Source: G965197405 sp965197405 (lineage in GTDB: Bacteria; Chloroflexota; Dehalococcoidia; Lucifugimonadales; JAGWBF01). From it: a stretch of 64,000 nt of DNA. The notes beneath the pieces were generated by a model. The model did no database searches. It saw only the letters and a program-made list of their open reading frames with translations, and had not been told where the DNA came from. The stretch is taken from the NCBI GenBank assembly GCA_965197405.1, contig OZ240206.1, positions 2,108,001 to 2,172,000 on the forward strand, written 5' to 3'. The position numbers and the translations under genes are program-made. Positions within the stretch are counted from its first letter, which is position 1. Every line of letters begins with the position of its first letter. Below, piece after piece: positions 33,515 to 42,229 of this stretch.

Positions 33515-34900
33515 TCAGGGGCCCTGCGCTTCCCCGGCCCCGGCCTGGGATTCCGTTTCTGATGCCCTTGCCGGAGGCTTGGGCTTCGGAAGGGTCCAGT
33601 AGAAGAAGGCGGACACCCCGTTGGCTATGGCCAGGGGAATAAGCGCCCACACGTAGCTGTCGGTCCGGTCGAAGACCCAGCCCATCCACATTGGAGTGCT
33701 CATGGACATTAGCTGGTTTGACATCTGCTGCCATCCCCTCAGAGTCGCGTAGCTCTTGCGGCCAAAAAGGTCGCCCAGGATGGCCCATGAAAGGGGATTT
33801 GCGGTCTCCGCGACGGCCAGCAGGATAACGAAGACTGCCAGCTCCCACAGATGTCCGCTGCTGCGCAGCAGCATGACCAGGGCCAGGGTGCCGGCGACCA
33901 TAGCCACCGCGCTTATCTTCTGCTTGGACCACTTGTCGCCCATCCAGCCGGCGGAAGGGTTGAAGACTAACGTGCACAGGGACATGAAGCCGATGAAGAA
34001 GCCCGCTGTTTTCAGGCTCGCGCCGCTCATTACTATCAAGCGCGCAAGGTGCCACTGGACGCCCGCGTGGACAGTGTCGCGCAGCCCGACGGCGCCGATT
34101 ACAAAGAGCCAGAAGGAGGGCGTCCTCATCGCTTCCTTCACGGTGAAGTCCGGTTCCCTCGACGCCTGCTCTGCCGGCGCGCGCGCCGTCGCGCCGGGTC
34201 CTCCGGGGTTTTCCCTATCCTGTGCCTGACGTATGTTCCTCAGCTGGTACTGGGGAGAATCGGGGCTGTCCCCGTCGGGCAGCATGCCGATGCTCTCCGG
34301 TGAACGGCGCACCATGAGACATAGGGGAACTATTGTCAGTATGGCTATGCCGGAGACGAGCGCGGAGGTGCGCCATCCCCACTCTGTCAGCATCAGAGTC
34401 ACAATGGGGATGATGGCAGCCCCACCCAGGCCGTGACCGGTGGAAACGATGGCCATGGCTAGTCCCCGCTTTCTTCGAAACCACTGGTTCACGGCTGCCA
34501 TGGAAGCGTTCTCGTAGCCCGCCCGGGAGGCCAGGGAGAGAATCAATACGTAGACGAGGATGAAGTAGAGGTAGCTATTAGAGAAGGATAGAAGAATGAA
34601 TCCCAGGCCCAGAATGGCGCCGCCAGCCACCATCAGAGCACCCGGGCCCAGGCGGTCGGTGAGATAGCCCACCACAGGCCCCTGGATTCCCCCCTCCAGC
34701 CTGCCGAGGGTCTCCGCCATCGAGTAGCGGCTACTGCTCACGCCCAGGTCGGTTTGCAGGTGGAGGAAATACAGGCTGAAGCCCCGTTGGAATAGCCCGT
34801 GTTTTACGGCGCTGACCAGCAGGCCGATGGTTACTATCCACCAGCCGTAGAAGATGCCGGTAGGCCTTTTCAGCGGCCCTTTCGAGGGTTCTCTACTCAC
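33515..34900 (-). CDS. MFS transporter, monocarboxylate/OFA-like
   Basis: A 461-residue membrane protein with about 12 transmembrane segments in two halves. It starts IFYGWWIVTIGLLVSAVKHG; the motif GYLTDRLGPGALM after TM2 is the MFS signature, and the loop between halves is long and charged (about residues 200-250). The GWWI opening and overall layout resemble oxalate/formate- or monocarboxylate-type carriers. It may import an organic acid used by the CoA ligases, but no link is demonstrated. Start is GTG. Confidence 0.85.
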   Translation of the reverse strand: MSREPSKGPLKRPTGIFYGWWIVTIGLLVSAVKHGLFQRGFSLYFLHLQTDLGVSSSRYSMAETLGRLEGGIQGPVVGYLTDRLGPGALMVAGGAILGLGFILLSFSNSYLYFILVYVLILSLASRAGYENASMAAVNQWFRRKRGLAMAIVSTGHGLGGAAIIPIVTLMLTEWGWRTSALVSGIAILTIVPLCLMVRRSPESIGMLPDGDSPDSPQYQLRNIRQAQDRENPGGPGATARAPAEQASREPDFTVKEAMRTPSFWLFVIGAVGLRDTVHAGVQWHLARLIVMSGASLKTAGFFIGFMSLCTLVFNPSAGWMGDKWSKQKISAVAMVAGTLALVMLLRSSGHLWELAVFVILLAVAETANPLSWAILGDLFGRKSYATLRGWQQMSNQLMSMSTPMWMGWVFDRTDSYVWALIPLAIANGVSAFFYWTLPKPKPPARASETESQAGAGEAQGP

Positions 34901-34919
34901 CGCGTCGCGTCGTGGACGT

Positions 34920-35210
34920 TCAGGCGGGCTCCATGCTCTGGACGACGATTCGGGCCAAGTGGCTGCGGGCGTGGTCTACCTCGGCGTTCCATTCCGGCGA
35001 CCCGTAGAATGACGCCTCCCTGGTCTTCACGTCTTCGGCGTCTGCGAAGCTCCTAATCCAGATGAACTGGTTCTTGTCCTCGTTAACCCACATCCCATCC
35101 ACCTTGATGCCGTGCTTCTCGTGCATGGGTACGATGGTCTCCTTGAAATACTTGGCCCACTCGTCCATCATTCCACGATTCACTGTGTAGATACGAAGCT
35201 GGGAAATCAT
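34920..35210 (-). CDS. NIPSNAP-family protein
   Basis: A 96-residue ferredoxin-like alpha/beta-barrel protein: ISQLRIYTVNRGMMDEWAKY, then HGIKVDGMWVNEDKNQFIW and DAEDVKTREASFYGSPEW are typical NIPSNAP. Such proteins often accompany catabolic operons, with unclear function. The ATG at 35210 follows GAGGGAGCAG; an upstream frame to 35279 lacks a site. It follows the divergent direction of the MFS gene by 20 bases on the same strand, so may be its operon leader. Confidence 0.75.
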   Translation of the reverse strand: MISQLRIYTVNRGMMDEWAKYFKETIVPMHEKHGIKVDGMWVNEDKNQFIWIRSFADAEDVKTREASFYGSPEWNAEVDHARSHLARIVVQSMEPA

Positions 35211-35288
35211 ATCTGCTCCCTCCCGTAAGTGATATTTAACAGAGTGTTTAATAAGCCCTCGCAACCAGTCGCCCGTCACCCCCTGTTC

Positions 35289-35392
35289 AGGCCAGGGGCA
35301 GGCTCTGAGCGAAGCGAAGGGTCTAAACTCCTTGACTTCGTGGGCGTGCTGCTGCCCAAGCTCTTTAGATTCCTCGCTGCGCTCGGAAAATG
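35289..35392. repeat. Degraded MITE-A fragment
   Basis: CTCTGAGCGAAGCGAAGGGT..TTTAGATTCCTCGCTGCGCTCGG preserves the inner inverted repeat in the orientation of the 55077 copy. Outer ends are lost. Confidence 0.6.
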
Positions 35393-35440
35393 ACTGGTGA
35401 GGAGCAATCGGTTTTTAACATCTTCTAAGCCCGCGTCCCC

Positions 35441-36310
35441 TCAGCGCTTGAGGAACTCCAGGATATGGGAGTTCACCTCCTGGGGCTTCTCCTGGTGCAT
35501 GAAGTGGCCCGTGCCCTGGATAATCACCTTGTCCAGCCCGCCGGTGAAAAGATGGTCCATGTTTTGAAAGGCCTCCAGCCTCAGAGGCCGGTCCCGCGTA
35601 CCGTGCAACGCCAGCGTTGGGACGGATACGGCGCCGGTGTTGATGCGCTCCTGGACATTCTTCAAGGCCGGGTCCTGAAGCTCCGGGTTATAGCTGTGGC
35701 GGTAGTAGCCAAGGGCCGCCTCCACTACCCCGGGCTTGCGGAAGGTCTCCTTCACGCTCTCGAGCACTTCCCCGGGTATGTCCCACTCGGGAGAGGCGTC
35801 CCGCCACCAGTCCTCGATAAAAGTATAGTCATTGTGGGCCACCGTGCGCTCGGCGTAGGGCAGCTGAAAATAGAAGGCGTGCCATGTGCCCTTCAGATAG
35901 TAGAAGTTCGTGGCGTCGCCCGAGGCCGGATGGGCTGCCGCTATGGTCACCAGCCTGGTAACCCTCTCCGGCTCCAGGACCGCCGCACCGTAAACCGCCC
36001 GCGCTCCCCAGTCGTGCCCCAGGAGGACGGCCGTCTCGACACCCAGAGCGCCAATCAGCGCCAGCACGTCTTTGCTCAAATGGGCCGACTGGTAGCGACC
36101 GTCTTTGGCGGCCTCCGTGGGCGCATAGCCCCTCATAAAGGGCGCCACCGCCCTGAAGCCCGCCTGGGCGAGGCCTGGCAGCAGGTCGCGGTAGGAGTAG
36201 GCATGGTCCGGGAAGCCGTGCATGCACAGAGCGAGGGGTCCGTCTCCAATCTCCAGGAAGTGGAAGTTGATGTCGTTAGCCTTCACGACGCCGGTCTTGA
36301 AATCAGCCAT
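35441..36310 (-). CDS. Alpha/beta hydrolase, epoxide hydrolase-like
   Basis: A 289-residue alpha/beta hydrolase. The oxyanion motif MHGFPDHAYSYRDLLPGL is followed by the nucleophile elbow LLGHDWGARAVYG, in which Asp rather than Ser is the nucleophile, as in epoxide hydrolases and haloalkane dehalogenases. The catalytic His lies in GTGHFMHQEKP near the C-terminus. A cap domain lies between about 130 and 220. No cap tyrosines can be assigned with certainty, so epoxide versus other ester-type substrate is open. Confidence 0.85.
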   Translation of the reverse strand: MADFKTGVVKANDINFHFLEIGDGPLALCMHGFPDHAYSYRDLLPGLAQAGFRAVAPFMRGYAPTEAAKDGRYQSAHLSKDVLALIGALGVETAVLLGHDWGARAVYGAAVLEPERVTRLVTIAAAHPASGDATNFYYLKGTWHAFYFQLPYAERTVAHNDYTFIEDWWRDASPEWDIPGEVLESVKETFRKPGVVEAALGYYRHSYNPELQDPALKNVQERINTGAVSVPTLALHGTRDRPLRLEAFQNMDHLFTGGLDKVIIQGTGHFMHQEKPQEVNSHILEFLKR

Positions 36311-36377
36311 GACTCCTCCCGAGACTCTCTTGCACGCTTACCCTGGCAAGGGGCTGTAAGCGCCCCTAATCCCTGGG

Positions 36378-36770
36378 CTACTCCCCCACCACTGCGATGG
36401 CCTCAATCTCCACCAGGTAGTCGGGGCTGGCCAGCTCTGAGACCACCAGCATTGTGCTGGTGGGCGGGTTGGACGACTGGTGCAGCTCCTCACGCACCTT
36501 GCGCACCGCCGCGCCGTATTCGATGTTGGTCACGTAGGTGGTGGTCTTGACGACGTTCTGGAGATTGCCGCCTACAGACTTGACGGCGGCCTCCAGGTTG
36601 CGCCATACCTGTCTGGTCTGCTCCTCCGGGTCACCCTTGCCCACGACACTGCCATCCGGGGCGGCACTAATCTGCCCGGCGATGTAGACGGTGTTGCCCA
36701 CCTTTACCACGTGGGTATAGCCCCGGGGTTGGGACATGGTCTCCGGATTGAGGTATTGCTTGTCGGGCAT
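36378..36770 (-). CDS. RidA-family protein
   Basis: A 130-residue YjgF/YER057c/UK114 protein: QPRGYTHVVKVGNTVYIAGQI, then EQTRQVWRNLEAAVKSVGGN and YLVEIEAIAVVGE. RidA itself deaminates reactive enamine/imine intermediates. The Arg of the canonical catalytic site is not obvious here (the STMLVVSELASPDYLVEIEA region), so this may be one of the non-deaminase subgroups. GGAGGAGCG directly precedes the ATG at 36770. Confidence 0.85.
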   Translation of the reverse strand: MPDKQYLNPETMSQPRGYTHVVKVGNTVYIAGQISAAPDGSVVGKGDPEEQTRQVWRNLEAAVKSVGGNLQNVVKTTTYVTNIEYGAAVRKVREELHQSSNPPTSTMLVVSELASPDYLVEIEAIAVVGE

Positions 36771-36859
36771 CGCTCCTCCTTTTGCTTCCCTGCGACAAGC
36801 CCGGACTACATCCCGGCTTGTCTTGGGACATGTTACCAAGTCTCCGGCGGAATTGCCAT

Positions 36860-37036
36860 AGCCGCGCCAGGTGAATGCAGGCCCAACCGCGTGTCATTCT
36901 GAACGAAGCGAATCGGAGTGAGGAATCTGAAATGGCGCCTGGCGAGAATCGGGATCGAGGTCGTACCGGCCATGACAAGGCCGCGGCCAGCCGGGATTTC
37001 AGACCCCTCGCTTCGCTCGGGGTGACAATTAAAAGG
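36860..37036. repeat. MITE-A, partly degraded
   Basis: GCCAGGTGAATGCAGG, CGTGTCATTCTGAAC and GACCCCTCGCTTCGCTCGGG..GACAATTAAAAGGCCCC match MITE-A, but the left CAGGG end and target duplication are not recognisable. It occupies much of the 386-base divergent gap; the amidase promoter follows. Confidence 0.65.
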
Positions 37037-37059
37037 CCCCGCGGACGGCGACATGAAGC

Positions 37060-37088
37060 TTGACGGCCTTCCAAGGTGACACTACAAT
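37060..37088 (+). promoter_or_regulatory. Promoter of amidase gene
   Basis: TTGACG (37060-37065), 17-base spacer, TACAAT (37083-37088), about 62 bases upstream of the amidase ATG. Confidence 0.65.
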
Positions 37089-37156
37089 CGGTCTTGTGGG
37101 CTTGCCGAATACAATATCTTGGATGTCCCTTATGCAAGGCGCTGAAAGGAGCCGGT

Positions 37157-38572
37157 ATGGATAAGGCGGACGTGCCCTTTCTTTCCACTGCTGAGCTTTC
37201 ACGGTTGATAGAGAGAAAAGAAGTCTCTCCGGTGGAGGCTACGGAGGCCTACCTGGACCGCATTGACGACCTGGACTTCAAGTTCAACGCCTATCTCACC
37301 GTGTGCCGCAAGGAGGCCCTCCAGGCTGCCCGCGAGGCGGAGCAGGCCATCGTCCAGGGCAGCTATCTGGGGCCGATGCACGGCATCCCCGTGGCCGTGA
37401 AGGACCAGATATGGACCAAGGGCGTCCGCTCTACGGGAGGCTCCCGCTTCCTGGCCGACTTCATCCCCGGCGAGGATGCTACCGCCATAGCCAAGATGAA
37501 AGAGGGGGGAGCAGTCCTCCTGGGCAAGACCAACCTCACCGAGTTCGCCATAACGGGCCTGACCCATCGCTTCAGCACGCCGCGCAATCCCTGGAACCTG
37601 GATATGTTCACCGGCGGCTCCAGCGGCGGCTCTGCATCCGCTACGGCAGTCTTCCTCTGCTCCACTTCTCTGGGCGAGGATACCGGCGGCTCCATACGGA
37701 GGCCCGCCGCCTGGTGTGGTGTGGTGGGGCTTAGGCCCAGCTGGGGCAGGGTGAGCCGCTACGGGCTTATGCGGGGATCGTGGTCTATGGACGCCGTGGG
37801 GCCTATATCCCGGAACGTAGAGGACGCCGCCATAACCCTCGGCGCCATTGCCGGACCCGACCCGAAGGACCCTTACGCCTGGGATACCCCCGTGCCCGAC
37901 TACAGGAGGGCGCTGGATGGCAATATGAAGGGCGTCCGGGTGGGGGTAGTCACCGAGCAGATTAACAGCGACGTGGTCGAGCCGGTCCAGCCGGAGGTCA
38001 GGGAAGCTGTCGTCAATGCGGCCTCGGCAATGGGGAAGCTGGGAGCATCGGTGGAGGAGGTCTCTATTCCCCTCACGAAACACGCGATGGTGTTCACCAC
38101 TATATTGCTCTTCGCGGAGCCGGCGGCGGACCATCACGATTGGCTCAGGGACCGACTCCACGACTACGGCCATGCCAACCGCGTGGGGCTTCTCACCGGA
38201 AGCATTTTGCCGGCCCAGGCCTACTACAAAGCCCAGAAGCTCAGAAGCCTGCTGACCCAGCAGGTGTACGAGGCACTGGAGAGGTACGACGTGCTGATAG
38301 GCCCCACCGCCGGGAGTCCCGCCCCAAGGATAGAGGACGACCCCGTGATTACCAGCAAGGAGATGGCATCCCGGATGGGATACCTTCTCACCCGCATGTT
38401 CAACCTGGCCGGCGCCCCCGCCGTCTCCATCCCCTGCGGCTTCAGTTCCCAGGGTCTTCCCATTGGGCTTCAGATAGGGGGGCGTCCCGGCGAAGAGGAG
38501 ACCGTCCTGAAGGTGGCCCACGCCTACGAGCAGAGCACGCCTTGGCACGCCATGAGGCCGCCCACCGCGTAG
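37157..38572 (+). CDS. Amidase, GatA/AS-signature family
   Basis: A 471-residue amidase-signature enzyme hydrolysing a C-N bond. The Ser-cisSer-Lys triad is visible: Lys82 in PVAVKDQIW, Ser155 in FTGGSSGGSAS, and nucleophile Ser179 in GEDTGGSIRRPA. It resembles GatA but no gatB or gatC is adjacent, and the region after the signature matches stand-alone amidases. AAAGGAG precedes the ATG at 37157, and the in-frame codon at 37076 lies within the promoter. Substrate unknown. Confidence 0.88.
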   Translation: MDKADVPFLSTAELSRLIERKEVSPVEATEAYLDRIDDLDFKFNAYLTVCRKEALQAAREAEQAIVQGSYLGPMHGIPVAVKDQIWTKGVRSTGGSRFLADFIPGEDATAIAKMKEGGAVLLGKTNLTEFAITGLTHRFSTPRNPWNLDMFTGGSSGGSASATAVFLCSTSLGEDTGGSIRRPAAWCGVVGLRPSWGRVSRYGLMRGSWSMDAVGPISRNVEDAAITLGAIAGPDPKDPYAWDTPVPDYRRALDGNMKGVRVGVVTEQINSDVVEPVQPEVREAVVNAASAMGKLGASVEEVSIPLTKHAMVFTTILLFAEPAADHHDWLRDRLHDYGHANRVGLLTGSILPAQAYYKAQKLRSLLTQQVYEALERYDVLIGPTAGSPAPRIEDDPVITSKEMASRMGYLLTRMFNLAGAPAVSIPCGFSSQGLPIGLQIGGRPGEEETVLKVAHAYEQSTPWHAMRPPTA

Positions 38573-38624
38573 AGATGGTGAGACAGAGAAACCAGCCTTC
38601 GACTGGCAGTCATCTTATTAACTA

Positions 38625-38758
38625 AGAAGGTGTGTGATAAGGCATGGTTACACTTCCTCTCCCTTGACGGGAGAGGATTGAGGTGAGGGTGGTGCGATGG
38701 TGTCCCCCTCATCCTAACCTTCTCCCGCTAGGGGAGAAGGGACTTCGGAAACATCCTC
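38625..38758. repeat. Repeat-B element
   Basis: 134 bp from GAAGGTGTGTGATAAGG to CGGAAACATCCTC, with CTCTCCC..GGGAGAGG and CTTCTCCC..GGGGAGAAG hairpins. It lies between amidase and fhs. Confidence 0.75.
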
Positions 38759-38774
38759 TAACAGGCGGTGTTCC

Positions 38775-40403
38775 ATGCGTCCTATCGTTGACGTAGCCGG
38801 GGATATGGGTCTTCCCATTGATGCACTGGAGCTATATGGGCGCTACAAGGCCAAGGTCCCCCTGGAGGCCTTCTCGGGCAGGCCTGCCCAGGGGCAGCTG
38901 GTTGTGGTGACTGCCATGACTCCCACGCCCATGGGCGAGGGCAAGACCACGACGTCCATCGGGCTGGTGCAAGGCCTGGCGCGCATCGGAAGACGCCCCG
39001 TGCTGACTCTGAGGCAACCCTCCATAGGGCCGGTTTTCGGGATTAAGGGAGGGGGCACCGGCGGAGGTCAGGCCCGCGTCATGCCGGATACGGAGATTAA
39101 CTTCCACTTCACCGGGGACGCCCATGCCGTGGCCTCGGCACATAACTTGCTCGCAGCCCTGGCAGATGCCGCCGTGAACCACGGGACCGTCCCCGGCCTG
39201 GACGCTTCCGGTCTGGAATGGCGACGCGTCTCCAATATAGGCGACCGGGCTTTGCGGCATATAACCACCGGGCTTGGTGGAAGAAGCAACGGGCCAATGC
39301 GCGAGGCCGGTTTCGACATAGACGCAGCGTCAGAGATCATGGCCGTGCTGGCGCTGTCCACCGGCTACGATGACCTGCGGGCCAGGCTTGCCCGCATGGT
39401 GGTGGGCTACTTCAGAGACGGCAGACCAGTCACCGCATCCGACCTCAACAGCGTGGGTGCGATGATGGCCCTCCTCAAGGACGCCCTGAAGCCCAACCTG
39501 GTCCAGACCCTGGAGGGGCAGCCCACCCTGGTGCATACCGGACCCTTCGGCAACATCGCCCACGGGTGCAGCTCTATACTGGCGGACAGGCTGGCCCTGG
39601 GCTGTGGCGACATTGTGGTCACTGAGGCAGGCTTCGGCGCCGACCTGGGCTTTGAGAAGTTCGTGCATATCAAGACCCGCTCGGGGGGCGTCCCGCCCTC
39701 TGCGGCCGTGGTGGTGGTGACTGTGCGGGCTTTGAAGTGGCACGGCGGAGTTGCCCTGAGAGAGCTTACCAGCGCCAATTTAGATGCGCTCCGGCGAGGC
39801 CTGGTCAACATGGAGCACGCTATCGGCATCGTCAGGGGGGTTGGCCTACCGGCGGTAGTAGCCATCAACCGTTTTCCCGACGACCAGCCCGATGAGCTTG
39901 ATAGCGTCAGGAGCGCCGCTCTGCAAGCGGGAGCACACGCGGTGGCGGAGAGCCACGGCTTCTCCCAGGGAGGCCCCGGCGCCACAGAGCTGGCCGAGGC
40001 CGTCGTCTCGGCCTGCAAAGAGCCTTCCCATCTGACATACCTTTACCCCCTGGAGGCCTCCATCGAGGAGAAGGTGGATGCCCTGGCGCGCCAGGTCTAC
40101 GGCGCTGCGGAGGTCCGCTGGGAGAGAAGCGCCCTGCGCCAGGCCCGGAGGTACACTGACCTCGGATGGGGCGATTTGCCCATCTGCATGGCCAAGACCC
40201 ACCTCTCCGTATCGGCGGACCCACGGGCGCTTGGACGGCCCCAGGGCCATACATTCCCCATAGCGGGTATACGCATCTCTGCGGGGGCCGGGTTCGTCTA
40301 TCCACTGGCCGGGGAAATAACCACCATGCCCGGGCTGCCAAGGGAACCCAACGCCTTCGGGATAGACATCAATGAGAAGGGTGATATTGTCGGCCTGGTA
40401 TGA
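38775..40403 (+). CDS. fhs: Formate-tetrahydrofolate ligase
   Basis: A 542-residue enzyme making 10-formyl-THF from formate, THF and ATP, feeding one-carbon metabolism including purH. The P-loop TPTPMGEGKTTTSIGL and the segments LRQPSIGPVFGIKGG, INFHFTGDAHAV and GFGADLGFEKFVHIKTR are diagnostic. Length is a little under the usual 555. The C-terminus PNAFGIDINEKGDIVGLV is normal for the family. The gene is flanked by unrelated genes. Confidence 0.95.
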   Translation: MRPIVDVAGDMGLPIDALELYGRYKAKVPLEAFSGRPAQGQLVVVTAMTPTPMGEGKTTTSIGLVQGLARIGRRPVLTLRQPSIGPVFGIKGGGTGGGQARVMPDTEINFHFTGDAHAVASAHNLLAALADAAVNHGTVPGLDASGLEWRRVSNIGDRALRHITTGLGGRSNGPMREAGFDIDAASEIMAVLALSTGYDDLRARLARMVVGYFRDGRPVTASDLNSVGAMMALLKDALKPNLVQTLEGQPTLVHTGPFGNIAHGCSSILADRLALGCGDIVVTEAGFGADLGFEKFVHIKTRSGGVPPSAAVVVVTVRALKWHGGVALRELTSANLDALRRGLVNMEHAIGIVRGVGLPAVVAINRFPDDQPDELDSVRSAALQAGAHAVAESHGFSQGGPGATELAEAVVSACKEPSHLTYLYPLEASIEEKVDALARQVYGAAEVRWERSALRQARRYTDLGWGDLPICMAKTHLSVSADPRALGRPQGHTFPIAGIRISAGAGFVYPLAGEITTMPGLPREPNAFGIDINEKGDIVGLV

Positions 40404-40408
40404 CGTAA

Positions 40409-40921
40409 TTACGGGGCGACGCGGTATGCGATACACTCGACTATCTCGATGACCAGGGGCTTCTGGGCCAGTCCGGTAGTGCCCAAAACCGCCCTACAGG
40501 GCGGGTTGGGAACAAATTCCCGGTAGACTTCGTTCAGCAGGGGCCAGTTGTCCATGTTGGTCAGGAAAATGACGAGGCTGACGACCCGGCTGAAGCCGGA
40601 GTTGGCGGCTTCCAGGGTGGTTTCCAGGTGGCGGAAGGCGGCCTGGTACTGCTCCCGCTCGGTCTCGCCCACGACTACCCCGTCAAATCCGGAGGAAGTG
40701 GTGCCCCGGCATATGATTCTGACAGCGCGTACCTTGAGCAACTGCATCAGGTCTTCCTCGAAATAGTCGCAGTAAAGGCCGGTGCGGTACGACACCATAT
40801 CGGTGGACTGTCTGCGGCCATCGGCGATCATCAGGTCTAACAGCCGGTCTCGTTCAGCGAAGGGCAAAGCCTGGGCTTCTGACAGGCTCATGCCATCCAG
40901 GTCAGCCAGGGTATAAGCCAT
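40409..40921 (-). CDS. RidA-like protein with N-terminal extension
   Basis: A 170-residue protein whose second half is RidA-like (YQAAFRHLETTLEAANSGF, VVSLVIFLTNMDNWPLLN, NPPCRAVLGTTGLAQKPLV, IEIVECIAY). The Arg in CRAVLG matches the usual deaminase Arg position. About 60 extra residues at the N-terminus (SLSEAQALPFAERDRLLDLM) have no known domain. AGGAGG lies five bases before the ATG at 40921; an in-frame ATG at 40954 has no such support. Convergent with fhs, five bases apart. Confidence 0.75.
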   Translation of the reverse strand: MAYTLADLDGMSLSEAQALPFAERDRLLDLMIADGRRQSTDMVSYRTGLYCDYFEEDLMQLLKVRAVRIICRGTTSSGFDGVVVGETEREQYQAAFRHLETTLEAANSGFSRVVSLVIFLTNMDNWPLLNEVYREFVPNPPCRAVLGTTGLAQKPLVIEIVECIAYRVAP

Positions 40922-41017
40922 TCCGACCTCCTGCGGCGTACAAGCATCAATCAAGCGACGCTTTCAGCCAAAGATATTCGGGGTAAACATTTGCAACTGA
41001 CATTGCTGAGATTGAGG

Positions 41018-41100
41018 TGCCGAGGGTGGGATTCGAACCCACACACCTGTTAAGGTAGCGGATTTTAAGTCCGCCGCGTCTTCCATTCCGCCACCCCGGC
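41018..41100 (-). tRNA. tRNA-Leu (anticodon TAA)
   Basis: 83-nt cloverleaf on the minus strand: acceptor GCCGGGG/CCTCGGC with discriminator A, D arm GCGGAATGGAAGACGC, anticodon stem GCGGA/TCCGC enclosing CTTAAAA, long variable arm TACCTTAACAGGTGT, and T arm GTGGG-TTCGAAT-CCCAC. CCA is not encoded. The anticodon lies at 41065-41067. Confidence 0.95.
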
Positions 41101-41278
41101 CTACAGTCGCTACTGGGTTTGCACGGCGTTTGCCCATCTGCCGTTAGCTCCTAGGAGCCCGCGCTGCGCTGTCTGAGGCTGTGGTTCATTTGAAATACAG
41201 ACCTATCGTTGCACCTATCAGCGTCATCCGGGACGCTCCTTCCAACCTGCTGGTTCGTCCTTCGAGCGCCATGTCTAT

Positions 41279-41644
41279 TCACCTATGGGAGCCGAAGATG
41301 GCTTCGTGCAGCATATCATTGAGCCGCGTCTGCCAACCAGGCCCACTGGAACGGAAGTGGGCTACGATGTCCGAATCCAGCCGCAGCGACACCTGCTCCT
41401 TGATTGGAGTTTTCTGTTTGCCGCGCGTCTTGCGCCAGCGCTCTACAAGGTCCGGTACGACCTCGATAGCGGGCCGAGCGCGGGCGAACCATTCGTCGTC
41501 CAGTTCCGGGGCGTCAGGGTCTCTAGCGATGCCGGCCTCTATAGCGGTCTCTTCCCCGTACTTCGCGGAAACCTCGGCAAAGGTCAGCTCGCTTGCAATA
41601 ATCTTGTTCCACTCCGACTCAGTTATGTAAGCGGGCTTGGGCAT
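41279..41644 (-). CDS. brnA: BrnA-family antitoxin
   Basis: A 121-residue antitoxin. The C-terminus TPIKEQVSLRLDSDIVAHFR and GPGWQTRLNDMLHEAI form the ribbon-helix-helix-like DNA-binding domain typical of BrnA; the acidic middle DAPELDDEWFARARPAIEV would contact the toxin. The ATG at 41644 lies inside the end of brnT (26-base overlap), so the pair is translationally coupled. Such antitoxins repress their own promoter. Confidence 0.88.
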   Translation of the reverse strand: MPKPAYITESEWNKIIASELTFAEVSAKYGEETAIEAGIARDPDAPELDDEWFARARPAIEVVPDLVERWRKTRGKQKTPIKEQVSLRLDSDIVAHFRSSGPGWQTRLNDMLHEAIFGSHR

Positions 41645-41891
41645 ATCGTCTCCCCTCCCTGGGACTGGCCTTGCGGAGGCTGATAATCCGAGTCCTGTCG
41701 CCACGCTCTGCGAACACGACATGATGCAAACGGTCTTCGATGTATCCGAGGGCGACGTAGCGGGATTCACCATGTCGAGAGCTTGCCCCGATAATAGCAG
41801 TGGCCCACACGAAAGCCTCAATGGCCCAGAAGTCAACGCCATGCTTCGCCACGTTGTCTTGTCGCTTGGCCTCATCCCATTCGTACTCCAT
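41619..41891 (-). CDS. brnT: BrnT-family ribonuclease toxin
   Basis: A 90-residue toxin: YEWDEAKRQDNVAKHGVDFW, VALGYIEDRLHHVVFAERGD and RIISLRKASPREGRRYAQ match BrnT, a RelE-fold RNase. The Arg/Lys/His residues of the C-terminal part supply the putative active site. The promoter is so close that transcripts would start at about the ATG, suggesting leaderless translation. Toxin precedes antitoxin, the usual order for this family. Confidence 0.9.
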   Translation of the reverse strand: MEYEWDEAKRQDNVAKHGVDFWAIEAFVWATAIIGASSRHGESRYVALGYIEDRLHHVVFAERGDRTRIISLRKASPREGRRYAQARLHN

Positions 41892-41896
41892 GTTTT

Positions 41897-41925
41897 ATTG
41901 TATAGACAATTTTGTGATTTCTCAA
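41897..41925 (-). promoter_or_regulatory. brnTA promoter, leaderless type
   Basis: Minus-strand TTGAGA (41920-41925), 17-base spacer, TACAAT (41897-41902). Only five bases lie between the -10 and the brnT ATG. Confidence 0.7.
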
Positions 41926-41998
41926 ACCTTTCTGTCCGTACAATGAGGGCTGCGTTGTCGGAGGCTGCCCTTCATGGCAAAACCCCTGCCGGAAAGCC

Positions 41999-42034
41999 CT
42001 GACATATTCGATATACAGTGTGTATATTATACAC
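41999..42034 (+). promoter_or_regulatory. hicAB promoter and operator palindrome
   Basis: CTGACA (41999-42004), 18 bases, TATATT (42023-42028). A perfect inverted repeat GTGTATA-T-TATACAC spans 42020-42034, covers the -10 and ends at the base before the hicA ATG. HicB here has a ribbon-helix-helix-like C-terminus, so this is its likely operator. Confidence 0.65.
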
Positions 42035-42229
42035 ATGGATAGCAGGGAAGTGATACGGAGACTACGACGGGAAGGTTGGGTGCGTAGGAACGTCACCGGC
42101 AGCCACCACCATTTCATCCACCCCACCAAGCCCGGGGTAGTCACAGTTCAGCATCCACGCAAGGACATCCCAATCGCCACCCTGCGCAATATCTTCCGGC
42201 AAGCCGGATGGGATTGGAGGACACGATAA
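42035..42229 (+). CDS. hicA: HicA-family mRNA interferase toxin
   Basis: A 64-residue intact HicA: SREVIRRLRREGWVRRNVTG, then SHHHFIHPTKPGVVTVQHPRKD with the catalytic His, and ATLRNIFRQAGWDW. Starts at the ATG at 42035; a GTG at 42020 would lie inside the -10. Because the -10 is six bases upstream the message is probably leaderless. The hicB ATG overlaps its TAA by one base. Confidence 0.9.
   Translation: MDSREVIRRLRREGWVRRNVTGSHHHFIHPTKPGVVTVQHPRKDIPIATLRNIFRQAGWDWRTR

Noticed and set aside
36378..36839. Longer start for the RidA gene
   Set aside because: The extension is repeat-adjacent and lacks a ribosome site, while GGAGGAGCG precedes the internal ATG at 36770.
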